64,000 nt of DNA from Plasmodium malariae. Taxonomy: Eukaryota > Apicomplexa > Aconoidasida > Haemosporida > Plasmodiidae. Positions 11,808 through 22,808 of the stretch are shown here, piece after piece; the stretch's first letter is position 1, and the number at the start of each line of letters is the position of its first letter. The position numbers and the translations under genes are program-made. The notes under the pieces were generated by a model. That model did not search any database. It was not told where the DNA came from and saw only the letters and a list, made by a program, of their open reading frames with translations. Location of the stretch: positions 950,501 through 1,014,500 of the forward strand of contig NC_041779.1 of NCBI RefSeq assembly GCF_900090045.1, given 5' to 3'.

Positions 11808-11871
<64 letters not shown>
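11808..11871. repeat. TA dinucleotide microsatellite, about 31 repeats
   Basis: A nearly pure TA run, one of several in the window, upstream of the zeta-COP start. Confidence 0.9.
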
Positions 11872-11875
<4 letters not shown>

Positions 11876-12141
11876 ATGTGTGTGTGTTTGTTTATATATA
11901 TATTTTTACATGTGTACGGGTTGGCGTATAACGTGCGTGTAACACTCACGTAAACAAACGATCGTACATTTTACATGCACATGTTCATGCGCGCGTATAT
12001 ATACAAAATATTTGCGTAACAACTGAATCATTTGTTGTGGTCGTAAGATGCATTCACGTTTGCGCAATATTTATAATCAAGGGAGAAGAATAACTATCCA
12101 AAAAAAAAAAATAAATAAATAAAATAGAATAAAATAAAAAG

Positions 12142-12771
12142 ATGAAGTCCGTTTCGATAAAGCAGCTAGAAGCTATACTCATTTTAGATACGGATGGAAA
12201 CAGAATTGCAGTCAAATATTACAATGACAAATTGACTCCCAAAGGAGATGATAAACTGAATAATACAGGTTGTAGTAAAGAGTCGTTAAACTATCCATAT
12301 GATGGTACATTATATAATAATTTAAAAACATCAGAACAACAAAAATTATTTGAAAGTGATATTACTGATAAAGCTAAAAAGTTAGGGTGTAATTCTAACG
12401 AAACAGAAATTTTAGTAATAAATAAATATATTATTTTATACTTATCCATAAATGATGTTAGTATTTATATAGTTGGAGATGAAAATGATAATGAAATAAT
12501 ACTAAATGAAATAATACAAACAGTTGAGCAGTCCCTAAACAATATTACAAATAACCAAATAGGTAAAAAACAGTTGATCGATAAACTCGATTCAGTTTAT
12601 TTAATTTTAGATGAAATAGCTGATAGTGGTATTATTATGGAAACAAATTCGGATGTTATTATTAATAGATTGTACATGCATGAAGGGGATTTACAAGAAC
12701 ACACCCCTCTCAATCAGGCCATATCATCAGCCAAGGAAAACATAATAAGGAGTTTACTTAGCGGAACGTAG
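12142..12771 (+). CDS. Coatomer subunit zeta (COPI)
   Basis: A single exon of 209 residues, close to the usual ~180-200 residues of zeta-COP. It has the longin-type core: VSIKQLEAILILDTDGNRIA at the N-terminus, then EILVINKYIILYLSINDVSIYIVG, then ILNEIIQTVEQSL, and the C-terminal helix block LDSVYLILDEIADSGIIMET. Zeta-COP is the small sigma-adaptin-like subunit of the COPI coat, pairing with gamma-COP in the F-subcomplex that drives retrograde Golgi-to-ER transport. A Plasmodium-type insert of ~35 residues (Asp/Asn/Lys/Ser) sits after the first two strands. No signal or membrane segment, as expected for a cytosolic coat protein. Family assignment is strong. Confidence 0.93.
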   Translation: MKSVSIKQLEAILILDTDGNRIAVKYYNDKLTPKGDDKLNNTGCSKESLNYPYDGTLYNNLKTSEQQKLFESDITDKAKKLGCNSNETEILVINKYIILYLSINDVSIYIVGDENDNEIILNEIIQTVEQSLNNITNNQIGKKQLIDKLDSVYLILDEIADSGIIMETNSDVIINRLYMHEGDLQEHTPLNQAISSAKENIIRSLLSGT

Positions 12772-13317
12772 TCCCAATGTTATCTTCGAGTTCTCTAGGA
12801 AAACTTAATTACCAATTTGCTCAGATTGACCGACGTACTGTTCCTACGTCCGGTCCGCTTGCTCTTCATGCTTACGTGTAGCAGCGTGGAGAGGGGAAAA
12901 GCTTTCCTATATTCCATTTCCATCCCTTTGCATAATTTTTGTAAGTGCAGTAATTTTTAAAAAGATACCGTTAATAAAGTTTAAAGGGGAGCTTTTTACT
13001 CCAAAAATGATGTTTACCCATTTTGCACGCTTGTGCGTGAACATATATATTTGTGCATGTACCCATGTATGCAGTCCCCTTAATTTAATAAAAACAAAAA
13101 AAAAATTGATAAGATAGGATAAGAAAAAAAAAAATTGATAAGATAGGATAAGAAAAAAAAAAATTGATACGATAGAATAGGAAAATAATAAAAAAGATCT
13201 GATTATACAAGGTAAAAAGAGTTACTCTTACTGTCTTAATATTCAGGAAAAATAATTTACTCACATTTGCCCCTACATGTGCGCTATTGTACTCACATAA
13301 TTGACGTCAAAACATTT

Positions 13318-13362
<45 letters not shown>

Positions 13363-13892
13363 ATATCACGGGAGAAAGAGCCATTTTTACAGTTACACAC
13401 AAGTGTTTGTGCACGTGTGTGTACATGGAGAAGCAACACGTACCTATATAATGTACGTCTTTTTTCATGTGAAGATAATTTTTCTTTATAGCTGCATAAT
13501 TTACACATGTGCTAATAATTTTTATATATATTAAGCCTTAATGACTTTCATCCGCCTAGCATTTAAATGAACATGGGCATGGTTTCCTTATAATATGTTC
13601 AGTCCCTCTTGTACATTATTTTCTTCTGAGGCATGTGATGCTTTTTCCTCCTTGACTTTACTAAAACGAGAATTTTTCCATCTTTTTATAATTTTTTTTT
13701 TTTTTTTTTTGCATAATTTTTTGCCAAAATGATTCTGAACATGTTTGAAGCACAGGAATTATTTATATTATTTAAAATGGAGCACTGCGTAAAAATAATC
13801 GGCATGGCTATAGCCCTCTTTACACTCACAATTAATTAATTAATTTTTTTTTTTTTTTATATCTTTCACCTTTAACGTCTTCTACGCCTAAC
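12772..13892. other. Convergent intergenic region, no gene seen
   Basis: Between the 3' ends of zeta-COP and the Arg-rich gene. It contains a three-copy 29-bp repeat (13094-13180), a TA run near 13322-13351 and T tracts at about 13688 and 13845. No supported gene. Confidence 0.6.
13094..13180. repeat. About 29-bp tandem repeat, three copies
   Basis: The unit aaaaaaaaaaTTGATAAGATAGGATAAG appears three times, the last with small changes (TTGATACGATAGAATAGG). Confidence 0.85.
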
Positions 13893-15119
13893 TTATGCCT
13901 TTTTTGCTCTTTTTTTTTGGCGTTCATCACTATTATTCGTGTTATCTTTACTGCTTTTTTTGTGTGCACTTTTTTCTCCCTCTTTATGCTTCTCCCCCTC
14001 TTGCTCCTTACCCGTAGTCCTTTCCACCTCCTTACTCTTTGTTCTGCCTCCTTCCTTATCCCGCTCCTTATCCGTTGTTCTTCCTCCCCCCTTATCTCGC
14101 TTCTTATCCGTTGTTCTGCCTACCTCCTTATCTCTTTCCTTGCCTTTTCCTTTCTCCTTCTCTATGTCTTTTTCCCTTTTTCTCTCCCTCTCCCTCTCCC
14201 ACTCCTCTCTTCCTCCGCTTCTGCTTCTGCTTCTGCCTCTGTGCCATACTCTGCTTCTATCCCTACTTCTAGCATCCCTACTCCTGTGCATACTTCTATC
14301 CCTACTTCTATCATCCCTACTCCTATGCATACTTCTATCCCTACTTCTATCATCCCTACTTCTATCATCCCTACTCCTATGCATACTTCTATCCCTACTT
14401 CTATCATCCCTACTCCTATGCATACTTCTATCCCTACTTCTATCATCCCTACTCCTATGCATACTTCTATCCCTACTTCTATCATCCCTACTCCTGTCCA
14501 TGGCTCTATTTCTGTACCTGTCCCAGTCTCTAGTTCTCTCTCTATAATACCAGTCCCTATCCCGACTTTTATTTTCCTTACTCCTGTAGATCATTTTGTG
14601 TCTAAACAACTCTTCATTGTATATGCTTTTATAATTATATGAATGTTTCCTCCTTTCTGAATCTATCTCTCCCCACCGTTTTTCGTCTCTGTATTTGCTT
14701 CGATAACTTTGACTATGACTCTCCTCCTTATAAAGCTTCTTAAATTTATAATTGTAATACCTTTCTCTTTGTGCTACTCTCCTTTTTTCATCCTCTTTTA
14801 ATATATATTCTTTTTTAACATCATACGGTAACACACTTTTGCGGTCTTCCCTTGACAAGTAGTCGTCTTTTTTGCTACTAGTCCTTATGTTATATTCGTC
14901 TCTATATGTTCTGACAATATTAGTATCGTCCAGCTGTTTGAAAAAGGGCTTCAACTTTCTTCTGTTACTGTGGTCATTCCCCGATCTTCCAGCAGCTCCT
15001 CTGTCGAGTCCCCCTCGTTTGACCGCTACTCCGTCAACTGCTCCTCGTTCTGCTGCTGCTCTGTCCTTCTTATTTTCTGATTCTCTTTTTTCATTCTCTG
15101 CCTTAACTTTTAGGTCCAT
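13893..15119 (-). CDS. Arg/Ser/Asp-rich repeat protein, possible splicing-related factor
   Basis: A single frame of 408 residues from the ATG at 15117-15119. The N-terminal third is mixed sequence (RKLKPFFKQLDDTNIVRTYR, then KKEYILKEDEKRRVAQRERY). Residues ~195-290 are a tandem array of SRDRSMHRSRDD-type units, about seven copies of a 36-nt block, flanked by RDRDWYYRERTRDWDRYRNR. The C-terminus is Lys/Glu/Gly/Arg-rich (repeats of EGGRTTDKERDK type) ending KRAKKA. RS- and RD-dipeptide arrays are typical of SR-related splicing proteins and the RS-like tails of snRNP factors, so nuclear RNA processing is a reasonable guess, but there is no RRM or other diagnostic domain. It sits only ~360 bases from the CRK3 stop codon on the same strand. 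Confidence 0.75.
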   Translation of the reverse strand: MDLKVKAENEKRESENKKDRAAAERGAVDGVAVKRGGLDRGAAGRSGNDHSNRRKLKPFFKQLDDTNIVRTYRDEYNIRTSSKKDDYLSREDRKSVLPYDVKKEYILKEDEKRRVAQRERYYNYKFKKLYKEESHSQSYRSKYRDEKRWGEIDSERRKHSYNYKSIYNEELFRHKMIYRSKENKSRDRDWYYRERTRDWDRYRNRAMDRSRDDRSRDRSMHRSRDDRSRDRSMHRSRDDRSRDRSMHRSRDDRSRDDRSRDRSMHRSRDDRSRDRSMHRSRDARSRDRSRVWHRGRSRSRSGGREEWERERERKREKDIEKEKGKGKERDKEVGRTTDKKRDKGGGRTTDKERDKEGGRTKSKEVERTTGKEQEGEKHKEGEKSAHKKSSKDNTNNSDERQKKRAKKA

Positions 15120-15478
15120 CTTTTCCTTTTCCGTTTTACCTGTTATGAAAAATACGAATACATGGGTGCACTGGGATAAGTACGTACACTAGTAGGGGTG
15201 TGCAAATTGGCAAAAAGGAACATATGGGAGAGTCTTTTTCCATGCCTGCACTTGCGCAAGAATGCTTGAAGTGCATCTCAAAGGGGTAATAAAATAATAA
15301 AATAAAAACAAAAAATAAAAATAATAAATAATAATATAATACTAAAATAATAATAATAAAATAGTAATAATAAAAGAATACTAAAATAATAATAATAAAA
15401 TAGTAATAATAAAATAGTAATAATAAAATAGTAATAATAAAATAGTAATAATGCAATACTTCAATCTGTTCAGCCAAT
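15120..15478. other. Short intergenic with AATAAT repeats
   Basis: The gap between CRK3 and the next gene on the same strand. From about 15290 to 15450 it is a repeat of aataataaaatagtaat units. The promoter of the Arg-rich gene must lie here or inside the CRK3 3' end. Confidence 0.6.
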
Positions 15479-18400
15479 TTAAGCAAACGCACTTATGCAC
15501 AGCACACCCACACATGGTAATGCGCATGCACCGGAAGACGCACCTTGGGGGCCCGCACACGAGGAGAATGCCTGGAGGGATGCGACTTGAGCCTGCCTCT
15601 CTTTGTATTTTCCGAGAAAGAAAGCTGTTCTATAATTTCCAACATTCAAAAACCTAAAATTTTCATTAATTTTTCTAAAATTAATTTTAGGACAATCTCT
15701 CTTTTTATAACTCTTAGTCATATAACTATGAGCAGCTTTAATATTATCTCGTTGATGTATTTTTTCAGGTAAAGGATTGATTTTGAACCATGGATGTTTA
15801 AGAGCATTAAAAGCAGTTAGTCTTTCATATGGTTGCCACCTTAATAATTTTTTAATTAGATCTAATCCTATATCTCCTACACCTTGTATATTTCTAATAG
15901 CATTCTCAGTGTCAATCATTTTGTTCGGATTGACATTATTAATATTATTTGGATGAATAGGATTAAATGCTATATCATTCCAATATGGTAAATTTTTTAA
16001 AAATTTCATATCTTTATCATTAGGAAGACCTAATTTATTTACAATTAATTTTAGTATATCTGTTTCATTTTCAGCTGAAAATAAAGGATTACTAGTAACT
16101 AACTCAGCTAATACACAACCACAACTCCACATATCAACAGCTGATGAATAATACTCTGAACCTAATAATAATTCTGGAGGTCTATACCATAAGGTTATAA
16201 CTCTATTAGTCATATTGGATGAAGTCATATTCGTATGATATCTAGCTAATCCAAAATCAGCTAATTTTAATATTCCATTTTTATCAATAAGTAAATTAGC
16301 TATTTTTATATCTCTATGTATTATATTATTCTTATGACAATAATCTAAAGCACTCAACAATTGTAAAAATATATTTTTTATTTCTCCTATAGTAAACAAA
16401 TTTTCATTTTTATATCTCTCTCGTTGTGTTCTTTCTTCCCTTAGCAGTTCAGAATATCCTGATAAGTCAAAAGGTACATACTCAAACACCATCCATATGG
16501 ACATCTTTTCTTCTCCTTTGCTTTGCGCGGACTTCATCCATGAGGCGCGCGAGCGGGTCGACGAGTAATGCGACGAGTCCGTTGATGAGGAGCGTGCAGA
16601 AGATAGTAACGATTCTGTCGATGAGTAAAGCGACGAGTCCGTCGATGCAGTAATCGATGAATCTTCTGTAGAACTACGTAACCTATCTATCGCCAACCCA
16701 CGTGATGTGCCTGATAACAAGCTACACCCAGATTGTTTCCCACACACTTTGTCCCCCTTTCCCATTATGGACAATTGCAATTTACGCTTTTTCATTGCAT
16801 CGCTCAATGATACAGTAACATTGCATATGTTTTTTTTATCCGCCTCTTCTTCTACTTCCCTTTTTTGGTATTGATCAGAGGGAAAGTCGTCCATTCGGTC
16901 TGAATCATCGTCATTTGGAATTTTTGTATATATAACCCCCATTAGTTCAACAATATTTTTATGTTTTAGTAAATTTAGAATAGATATCTCTCGTATATAC
17001 GTTTTAGCTAGCCCTTCTTTATTTCCATTTAATTTTAATTTTTTTAAAGCAACTCTTTTATTATTTGTAATGTCCTCTGCCATCCATACATCCCCATATG
17101 CACCTTGTCCTACTTGATGTATTTTAACAAAATTTTTTACATTCATTTTTATTTCCCCTTTAAGTGAGTTTAAGATTAACTCGTATAAATGTTTTTCATA
17201 TTCTTTTTCTGCTTGTGCTCTTAAGCTTCTTGCCTTTGCTTTTCTAAGTATTTCTTTCTTTATTTTTATGATTATGTTGGGATCCTTCTCAAGATTGCTG
17301 ATACCATCGCTTAGCTTAATATTACTATAGAATTTATTTGTCGGATCTTCCTTACACGGCTTGTTAATGTTGGTGATCATACTAGTGCTAAAGTTAATGT
17401 TAACATCAGTATTAGCATCGGTATTAGTATTAGCATTAGCATTGGTATTAGCATTAGCATTGGTATTAGCATTAGCATTGGTATTAGCATTAGTATTAGC
17501 ATTAGCATTAGCATTAGCATTAGCATTAGCATTAGCATTAGCATTAGCATTAGCATTAGCATTAGCATTAGCATTAGTATTAGTATTAGCATTAGTATTA
17601 GCATTAGCATTAGCATTAGTATTAGCATTAGCATCAGTGTTAGCATTAGCATTAGTATTAGCATTAGCATCAGTGTTAGCATTAGCATTAGTATTAGCAT
17701 TAGCATCAGTGTTAGCATCATCAGTATTAGCATCCGAATTAGCATTAGTATTAGCATCGGTATTAGCATCAGTATTAGCATCGGTATTAGCATTAGTATT
17801 AGCATCAGTATTAGCATTAGTATTAGCATCCGTATTAGCACCGGTATTAACATTAGTATTAGCATCCGTATTAGCACCGGTGTTAACATTAGTATTAGCA
17901 TCAGTATTAGCATCCGTATTAGCGTTAGTACTACAATTCGCTTTTAACTCATTCAATAAAGTTTCCTTATTAGTTGTGCTGTTCGATCTTTCCAGCATCC
18001 GAAATTTATTGCAACTTTTTTTATTTAAATTATTGCTTGTTAATGTTTTTTGACTTTCCTCTGTCGACATGAAGAAACTGACCGATTTGCTCACACATGT
18101 GTTCTTCGTTGTGCACACTCGTGTAACTGCCGGGGTGTTAACAACATCCTTCAAAGGGGGTTCTAATGAAGTAATAGATACAGCAGATGGAACATAAGAG
18201 GCAAAGGGGGCGGGCGTAGTAGATATGTCTAATGGGGCAAACACGGAGGACGTGATGGGTGCGGCTAATGGAGCATGCATAGCAGACGTTGTGGACATAG
18301 GTAACGGGGCTAACGGGACAAACGGGGCCGAGGTTGAGGACAGAACACCATAAGGAATAAACGTCGAATTAATATTACTAGTGTTAAGGCACTTCTTCAA

Positions 18401-19798
18401 CTTTCTCATGTTTCTGGACGCAAAGTCGTCACCCCCTCCTCCCCCTTTTTCATAGCTCGATCTCTTCCCACACATTAACATGTTCATAAGGTTATCATAC
18501 ACATCCACGGAATAGTTTATATTTCCTTTATTATCACCATGTAATGCATTTTCTAAAATAATCATTGGACTAAGCTGCCCTGGGTAACACAGAACATCAC
18601 ACATAAAGTTGTTAAGAGGGTATTCTTTTATATCAGTTATGGTCACTTCGCCTATACTAATACAGTTAGATGCAGTATCTTTTTCCTTTTTGTTCTCTTC
18701 CTCTGTTTTGTTCTCTTCCTCTGTTTTGTTCTCTTCCTCCTTTTTGTTCTCTTCCTCTGTTTTGTTCTCTTCCTCCTTTTTGTTCTCTTCCTCCTTTTTG
18801 TTCTCTTCCTCCTTTTTGTTCTCTTCCTCCTTTTTGTTCTCTTCCTCCTTTTTGTTCTCATCCTCCTTTTTATTCTCTTCCTCTTTGTTACCACCTCTTC
18901 GTATATTCAAAATTTTGCACAAGTCTTCATTCCTGAACCCCTCGATAAGTCCTATCTGTTCGTGCTCTTTTTGTATGATTGCCTCTAAAAGGTCTTCTAC
19001 TATATCTTTCTGTTTGCATTTATTTGTATTCAGTAGATTGTAAGATATGTAGGCATTCCACAAAGTGTTGATGCTTTTGTTGATGTAACCGAACCCTTTG
19101 TGTTTGTAATTACTTACATCTATGTGTTTCCACAGAATGTTTTCTAAATTAACGTTATCAGGCAAGTAGCTCTTCAACTCAGTACGGTTAAGCGGGTCAC
19201 TGCTAATGATAGAGCTGTTAGGAGGACCACTTCTAACCAGAGAGTAAATTATCGTACGACTGCTAACCCCTTTACACTTTCTCTTTTCGTGTTGCTGTCT
19301 CATCTTATGTTCTTCTTCACCATTTTCCACAGTTGTGTTTCCACATTTTTTTCTTTTTTTTTTGTTTCCTTTATTTTTTTTTTTCTTTTTCTCTCCTTTT
19401 TTTGCGACTTTTCTTTCCGCGTCCCAGCAAAAGTTGTTCAAGTATCCCAAGAAAAGGTCCTTCTCTTCTTCCCCTGAGCATTTTTTTAAATTATTGTAAA
19501 CTGTTATTGTATCTTCTCTTCCTAAGCTATCAATTATTATCTCTAAATTATTCCAAATTCTTTTCTTTATTTCTTCTTTTTTAATGAATGAAAAATCATA
19601 AATTAAATTTCTTTTAAACATGGATACTTTGGATAAAAATGATGGATTCTCCAAATTTTTTATAAATTCTTTTCTTATGTCTTCCTCAAGACTGTTGCAT
19701 TCTAGTAGGATATTCTCTCTACCGGAGCAGATATGCTTACCCGGTCCACCCCTGAAGAGGTCGAGAAAGAAATCATTTCGATCTACCCCACTTACCAT
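15479..19798 (-). CDS. CRK3: Cdc2-related protein kinase 3 (CRK3), CDK-family
   Basis: One frame of 1439 residues. The kinase domain starts near residue 880 (HQVGQGAYGDVWMAED glycine loop; VALKKLKL lysine), with a cyclin-binding helix equivalent LAKTYIREISIL, a ~130-residue Ser/Asp/Thr-rich insert, MVFEYVPFDLSG hinge, HRDIKIANLLID catalytic loop (~1160), DFGLARY, and TLWYRPPELLLG. That set is typical of CDK9/12/13-type CDKs. The N-terminal ~870 residues are Plasmodium-specific: EENKKEEENK repeats (near 300-380), an Ala/Pro/Thr segment, and a long NTNANANTDAN tract (near 620-810). In P. falciparum CRK3 is nuclear and has been linked to chromatin and histone deacetylase activity. The last ~30 residues are Cys/Ala/Gly-rich, unlike the rest. 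Gene identity is strong, from kinase features plus gene order. Confidence 0.93.
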   Translation of the reverse strand: MVSGVDRNDFFLDLFRGGPGKHICSGRENILLECNSLEEDIRKEFIKNLENPSFLSKVSMFKRNLIYDFSFIKKEEIKKRIWNNLEIIIDSLGREDTITVYNNLKKCSGEEEKDLFLGYLNNFCWDAERKVAKKGEKKKKKNKGNKKKRKKCGNTTVENGEEEHKMRQQHEKRKCKGVSSRTIIYSLVRSGPPNSSIISSDPLNRTELKSYLPDNVNLENILWKHIDVSNYKHKGFGYINKSINTLWNAYISYNLLNTNKCKQKDIVEDLLEAIIQKEHEQIGLIEGFRNEDLCKILNIRRGGNKEEENKKEDENKKEEENKKEEENKKEEENKKEEENKKEEENKTEEENKKEEENKTEEENKTEEENKKEKDTASNCISIGEVTITDIKEYPLNNFMCDVLCYPGQLSPMIILENALHGDNKGNINYSVDVYDNLMNMLMCGKRSSYEKGGGGGDDFASRNMRKLKKCLNTSNINSTFIPYGVLSSTSAPFVPLAPLPMSTTSAMHAPLAAPITSSVFAPLDISTTPAPFASYVPSAVSITSLEPPLKDVVNTPAVTRVCTTKNTCVSKSVSFFMSTEESQKTLTSNNLNKKSCNKFRMLERSNSTTNKETLLNELKANCSTNANTDANTDANTNVNTGANTDANTNVNTGANTDANTNANTDANTNANTDANTDANTDANTNANSDANTDDANTDANANTNANANTDANANTNANANTDANANTNANANANTNANTNTNANANANANANANANANANANANANANTNANTNANANTNANANTNANANTNTDANTDVNINFSTSMITNINKPCKEDPTNKFYSNIKLSDGISNLEKDPNIIIKIKKEILRKAKARSLRAQAEKEYEKHLYELILNSLKGEIKMNVKNFVKIHQVGQGAYGDVWMAEDITNNKRVALKKLKLNGNKEGLAKTYIREISILNLLKHKNIVELMGVIYTKIPNDDDSDRMDDFPSDQYQKREVEEEADKKNICNVTVSLSDAMKKRKLQLSIMGKGDKVCGKQSGCSLLSGTSRGLAIDRLRSSTEDSSITASTDSSLYSSTESLLSSARSSSTDSSHYSSTRSRASWMKSAQSKGEEKMSIWMVFEYVPFDLSGYSELLREERTQRERYKNENLFTIGEIKNIFLQLLSALDYCHKNNIIHRDIKIANLLIDKNGILKLADFGLARYHTNMTSSNMTNRVITLWYRPPELLLGSEYYSSAVDMWSCGCVLAELVTSNPLFSAENETDILKLIVNKLGLPNDKDMKFLKNLPYWNDIAFNPIHPNNINNVNPNKMIDTENAIRNIQGVGDIGLDLIKKLLRWQPYERLTAFNALKHPWFKINPLPEKIHQRDNIKAAHSYMTKSYKKRDCPKINFRKINENFRFLNVGNYRTAFFLGKYKERQAQVASLQAFSSCAGPQGASSGACALPCVGVLCISAFA
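17405..17930 (-). repeat. Coding 6-bp repeat encoding Asn-Ala / Asn-Thr / Asp-Ala tract in CRK3
   Basis: Dozens of GCATTA/GTATTA/GCATCA hexamers (plus strand) give (N[AT])n and D-A units on the coding strand. The other frames stay open as Leu/Met-rich shadows, which are not genes. Confidence 0.95.
18690..18890 (-). repeat. 15-bp coding repeat encoding EENK(K/T)E units in CRK3
   Basis: About 13 copies of a 15-bp unit (TTGTTCTCTTCCTCC on the plus strand) encode a charged E/K repeat. Confidence 0.95.
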
Positions 19799-20254
19799 CT
19801 TTTAAAAAAGGAAGTGGTAGAAAGGGGAAGAGGAAAAAGGAAGACGCGGAAAAATGAAGACGTGGCAAAAGAAGGATACAGTAAATATGGTATGTTAGTA
19901 AAGATGCAAGACAACAAAAAGACGCTTACGAACACAAACAACTTATATACCTATCTCAACCCAGTACCTATACCTTTGCCTCCCTTTATACATTACTTTT
20001 TTTATATCAAACATATGCTACTTTCCAATATGCGCTTGCAATGGATTGAAATTATTTTTGAAAAATTTATGTATATATTAACGGGGCTATGCATGAACTG
20101 TCAGGTAAAAGCAATGCATAATTGAACAAATGCTAACATAATATACATCACAGCCATATCCCCATTTTGCAAATAACATAAAAAAATAAATAAATAAATA
20201 AATAAAATAAAAAATATATAAAATAATATATGTTATGATATATCATATGTAATA

Positions 20255-20430
20255 GCATATATTACATATAAATGGATATGTAACATATGATATGATATAT
20301 AACATATGATATGATATATTACATATGATATGATATATAACATATGATATGATATATTACATATGATATGATATATTACATATGATATGATATATTACAT
20401 ATGATATGATATATTACATATGATATATGG
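20255..20430. repeat. ACATATGATATGATATATT-type tandem repeat
   Basis: About nine copies of an 18-19-bp A/T-rich unit, followed by two copies of a related 30-bp unit (ggcatacaatacaatatgat). Confidence 0.85.
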
Positions 20431-22010
20431 CATACAATACAATATGATATATGGCATACAATACAATATGATATATTCCAACAAAGGGAAGATATGAACT
20501 CCTATAAACATGTTACTTCCTTTATTTTTTAAAAAATAAGGAAGTATCGAATACTGCACCAAATATTTTTTTTTTTTTTTTTTTCTTTTTAAAAAAAAAG
20601 GTATACGGGTACTAACGAGCTCACATATTATATTATGGTCGCGCTTATAAAATATTTATGTACATATGCATAGATATATATACGTAATACATATACAAGT
20701 ATATGCATACATTCGTATATTTTGCGCTTGTGTTTAGTGCTATACCACTAGCGCCTATAATTGCTTATACCGTTTATTGTTGTTATCTATTCAAAATTTC
20801 CATTTAATCGTGAAAAAAAAAAAATAAATAAATAAAATAGAGTAAAAGTAAAAATAAAAGAAAAAGTAAAAGATAACACTAACTTTTACTTTAATGCTGA
20901 CGCTAAGGCTGATGTCGAATGTGCAGTGGAGGGAAGGAGCACAATCAGCTGTATAGAATGAGGGCAAGGATGAAAGCCGAAGGCATCTGTGATCCACACG
21001 AGGGGAAGAATATTCGTTTGTAGTATTAACGTTTAAATTAAAAAAAAAAAAAAAAAAAAAAATAGCTTTAGTTCTTTCTTCCATGCATTAAATAATTAAA
21101 AAGTTAAGAAGTTAAATAATTAAAAAATTAAATAATTGTGGTACAAAAAAAAGCGAAAAAATGCGATGTAACGGTTGAACGTTTGTAGCTGATGTTTGAA
21201 TAAAGCTAACTACAAAACAAAATATGTTAACTGAACAAATGTATTTATAAACAAATATATTCCATACATACATCCATCTTTCTTTTTTTTCTTTTTTTTT
21301 TTTTTGTTTCTATTTCTTCACCATTTTTTCGCATATTTTTGCTCATTTTGTGCTCCTTGTTTTCACCATCATGAGAGAGTAAAAAATATGAAAAAAAAGG
21401 CTTGGGTTGAATTTAAAAAAGTATATGTTTATATTTATTTCCCCTTTGTCTTGTTTTCATTCCATAAAAAATTTAAGTTGTATAAGCTCAAGTTGAAGTA
21501 TGCTTAAGCAGCCGTATTAATAGGTGACCCAACTTAAAATATAACAATCGTAAATTTAAAATAAACGCGAGATTAAGGTCAAAAATTCAAATCGGTTAAA
21601 CGTTTTTTTTATTTTTTTACCTGACCACGTACAGGTAATACCAGAAGATGTGTACTACATTATTGTCACTCTATTTATATGCAACTATTTTACATATTCT
21701 ACTAAGCCGCTAAAAAAATAAAAAATGGAAAAAGTGGAAACTCAAATGGACGTTATTTTACTTTGCAATTTTCGCAAAATGTGTACATTTTTGTAATTGT
21801 TAAGGATCGAAGAAATAATTAAAAAAAAAAAAAAAAAATTAGCAATAAAATTGGTTAATAAAATATGGTTAAAGTTAATTAAGCAACTGCCAAATAAACA
21901 AAATAAGGAGCAAAATAGCAAAGACAGGAAGGTACAAAAAGGAGTAGACAGTCTAAAATTATATAATTATGTATAAGAGAACACTATTATATTAAATAGT
22001 TCTTGACTTA

Positions 22011-22527
22011 TTACCCATTATTATATTTAGATAAATATATTGCCTATTCATAAAATTGTAGGACCAAGCATTTTTTACAAAAATGGAAAGGTTTGCAAGT
22101 GTGCAAGAGAGGCGGGAAAATGCGCAATGTCCTCTAGTGGAAAACGTCGAATAAACAAAAAAGGGAAAGAAAAGAGAACGCAAATAAATGAACAAATAAA
22201 CAAACAAATTAACAAATACATAAACAACTAAACAAATAAATAAATGAATATATAATTATATAAACAGATGAACATATAAATAATTATATAAACAGATGAA
22301 CATATAAATAATTATATAAACAGATGAACGTATAAATAAATAAATAAACAGATAAACATATAAATAAATAAACAAATGAACAAATGAACGAATGAACAAA
22401 TGAACAAATGAACAAATGAACAAATGAACATATAAGTAAAAAAAGATTCCTTTACTTTGTCATCTTCGTATTTTATTATATCTCCCCATATGGGTAAAGC
22501 TATTTGTCTTCAAGTTTTCGTTATTTT

Positions 22528-22558
<31 letters not shown>

Positions 22559-22808
22559 GTGCAACTTACGCGAGAAAAAGAAATATCGTACATATGCATA
22601 TGCAAATAAATACGGAATTATGCACGCATACATACACATATGAATACGTACACATACGAATACGTACACATACGAATACGTACACATATGAATACGTACA
22701 CGTACGAATACGTAAACATATGAATACGTACATATTTGAATACATACCCTTACTCATATAAGTGTATAATTTATCTGCTTTACAAACATCTTTGTCCGTA
22801 TTTTTCAT
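22011..22808 (-). CDS. Possible small spliced gene, unknown product
   Basis: Tentative. Exon 1 22748-22808 begins MKNTDKDVCKADKLYTYMSK and ends at a GTATGT donor. Exon 2 22456-22499 follows a CAAATAG acceptor and reads LPIWGDIIKYEDDK in the phase left by exon 1, ending at GTAAAG. A possible last exon 22011-22043 after ATGAATAG reads AIYLSKYNNG then stop. The joined product would be about 45 residues, with no recognised domain. Support is the phase agreement and the more normal residue mix compared with surrounding repeats. The first intron is full of CATACGAATACGTA repeats. Exon 3 is the weakest part; other downstream exons may exist. I do not recognise the protein. Confidence 0.35.
22180..22435. 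repeat. Composite AAATGAAC / ATAAATAATTATATAAACAGATG repeats
   Basis: Two kinds of short tandem repeat follow each other: a 28-bp unit with three copies near 22250-22330 and an 8-bp AAATGAAC unit with about seven copies near 22370-22430. Confidence 0.8.
22622..22742. repeat. 16-bp tandem repeat ACACATACGAATACGT
   Basis: About seven variant copies of a 16-bp unit (acacata[ct]gaatacgt and variants) in the first intron of the possible small gene. Confidence 0.85.

Larger units (their letters stand above)
10220..12141. other. Divergent intergenic region upstream of CBP20 and zeta-COP
   Basis: About 1.9 kb with no gene seen. It holds an AAATT-type repeat (about 10480-10600), TA microsatellites (about 10957-11000 and 11808-11870) and many short purine and pyrimidine runs. 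It is the likely promoter region for both flanking genes. Confidence 0.6.

Noticed and set aside
13917..14642. Long plus-strand frames (Ser/Thr/Pro/Ile-rich) across the Arg-rich gene
   Set aside because: They are read opposite the SRDRSMHRSRDD repeat of the minus-strand gene; the 12-residue period comes from the 36-nt repeat, not from coding selection.
17361..18053. Plus- and minus-strand Leu/Met/Val/Ala repeat frames
   Set aside because: Shadows of the CRK3 hexamer repeat; no start context, no domain.
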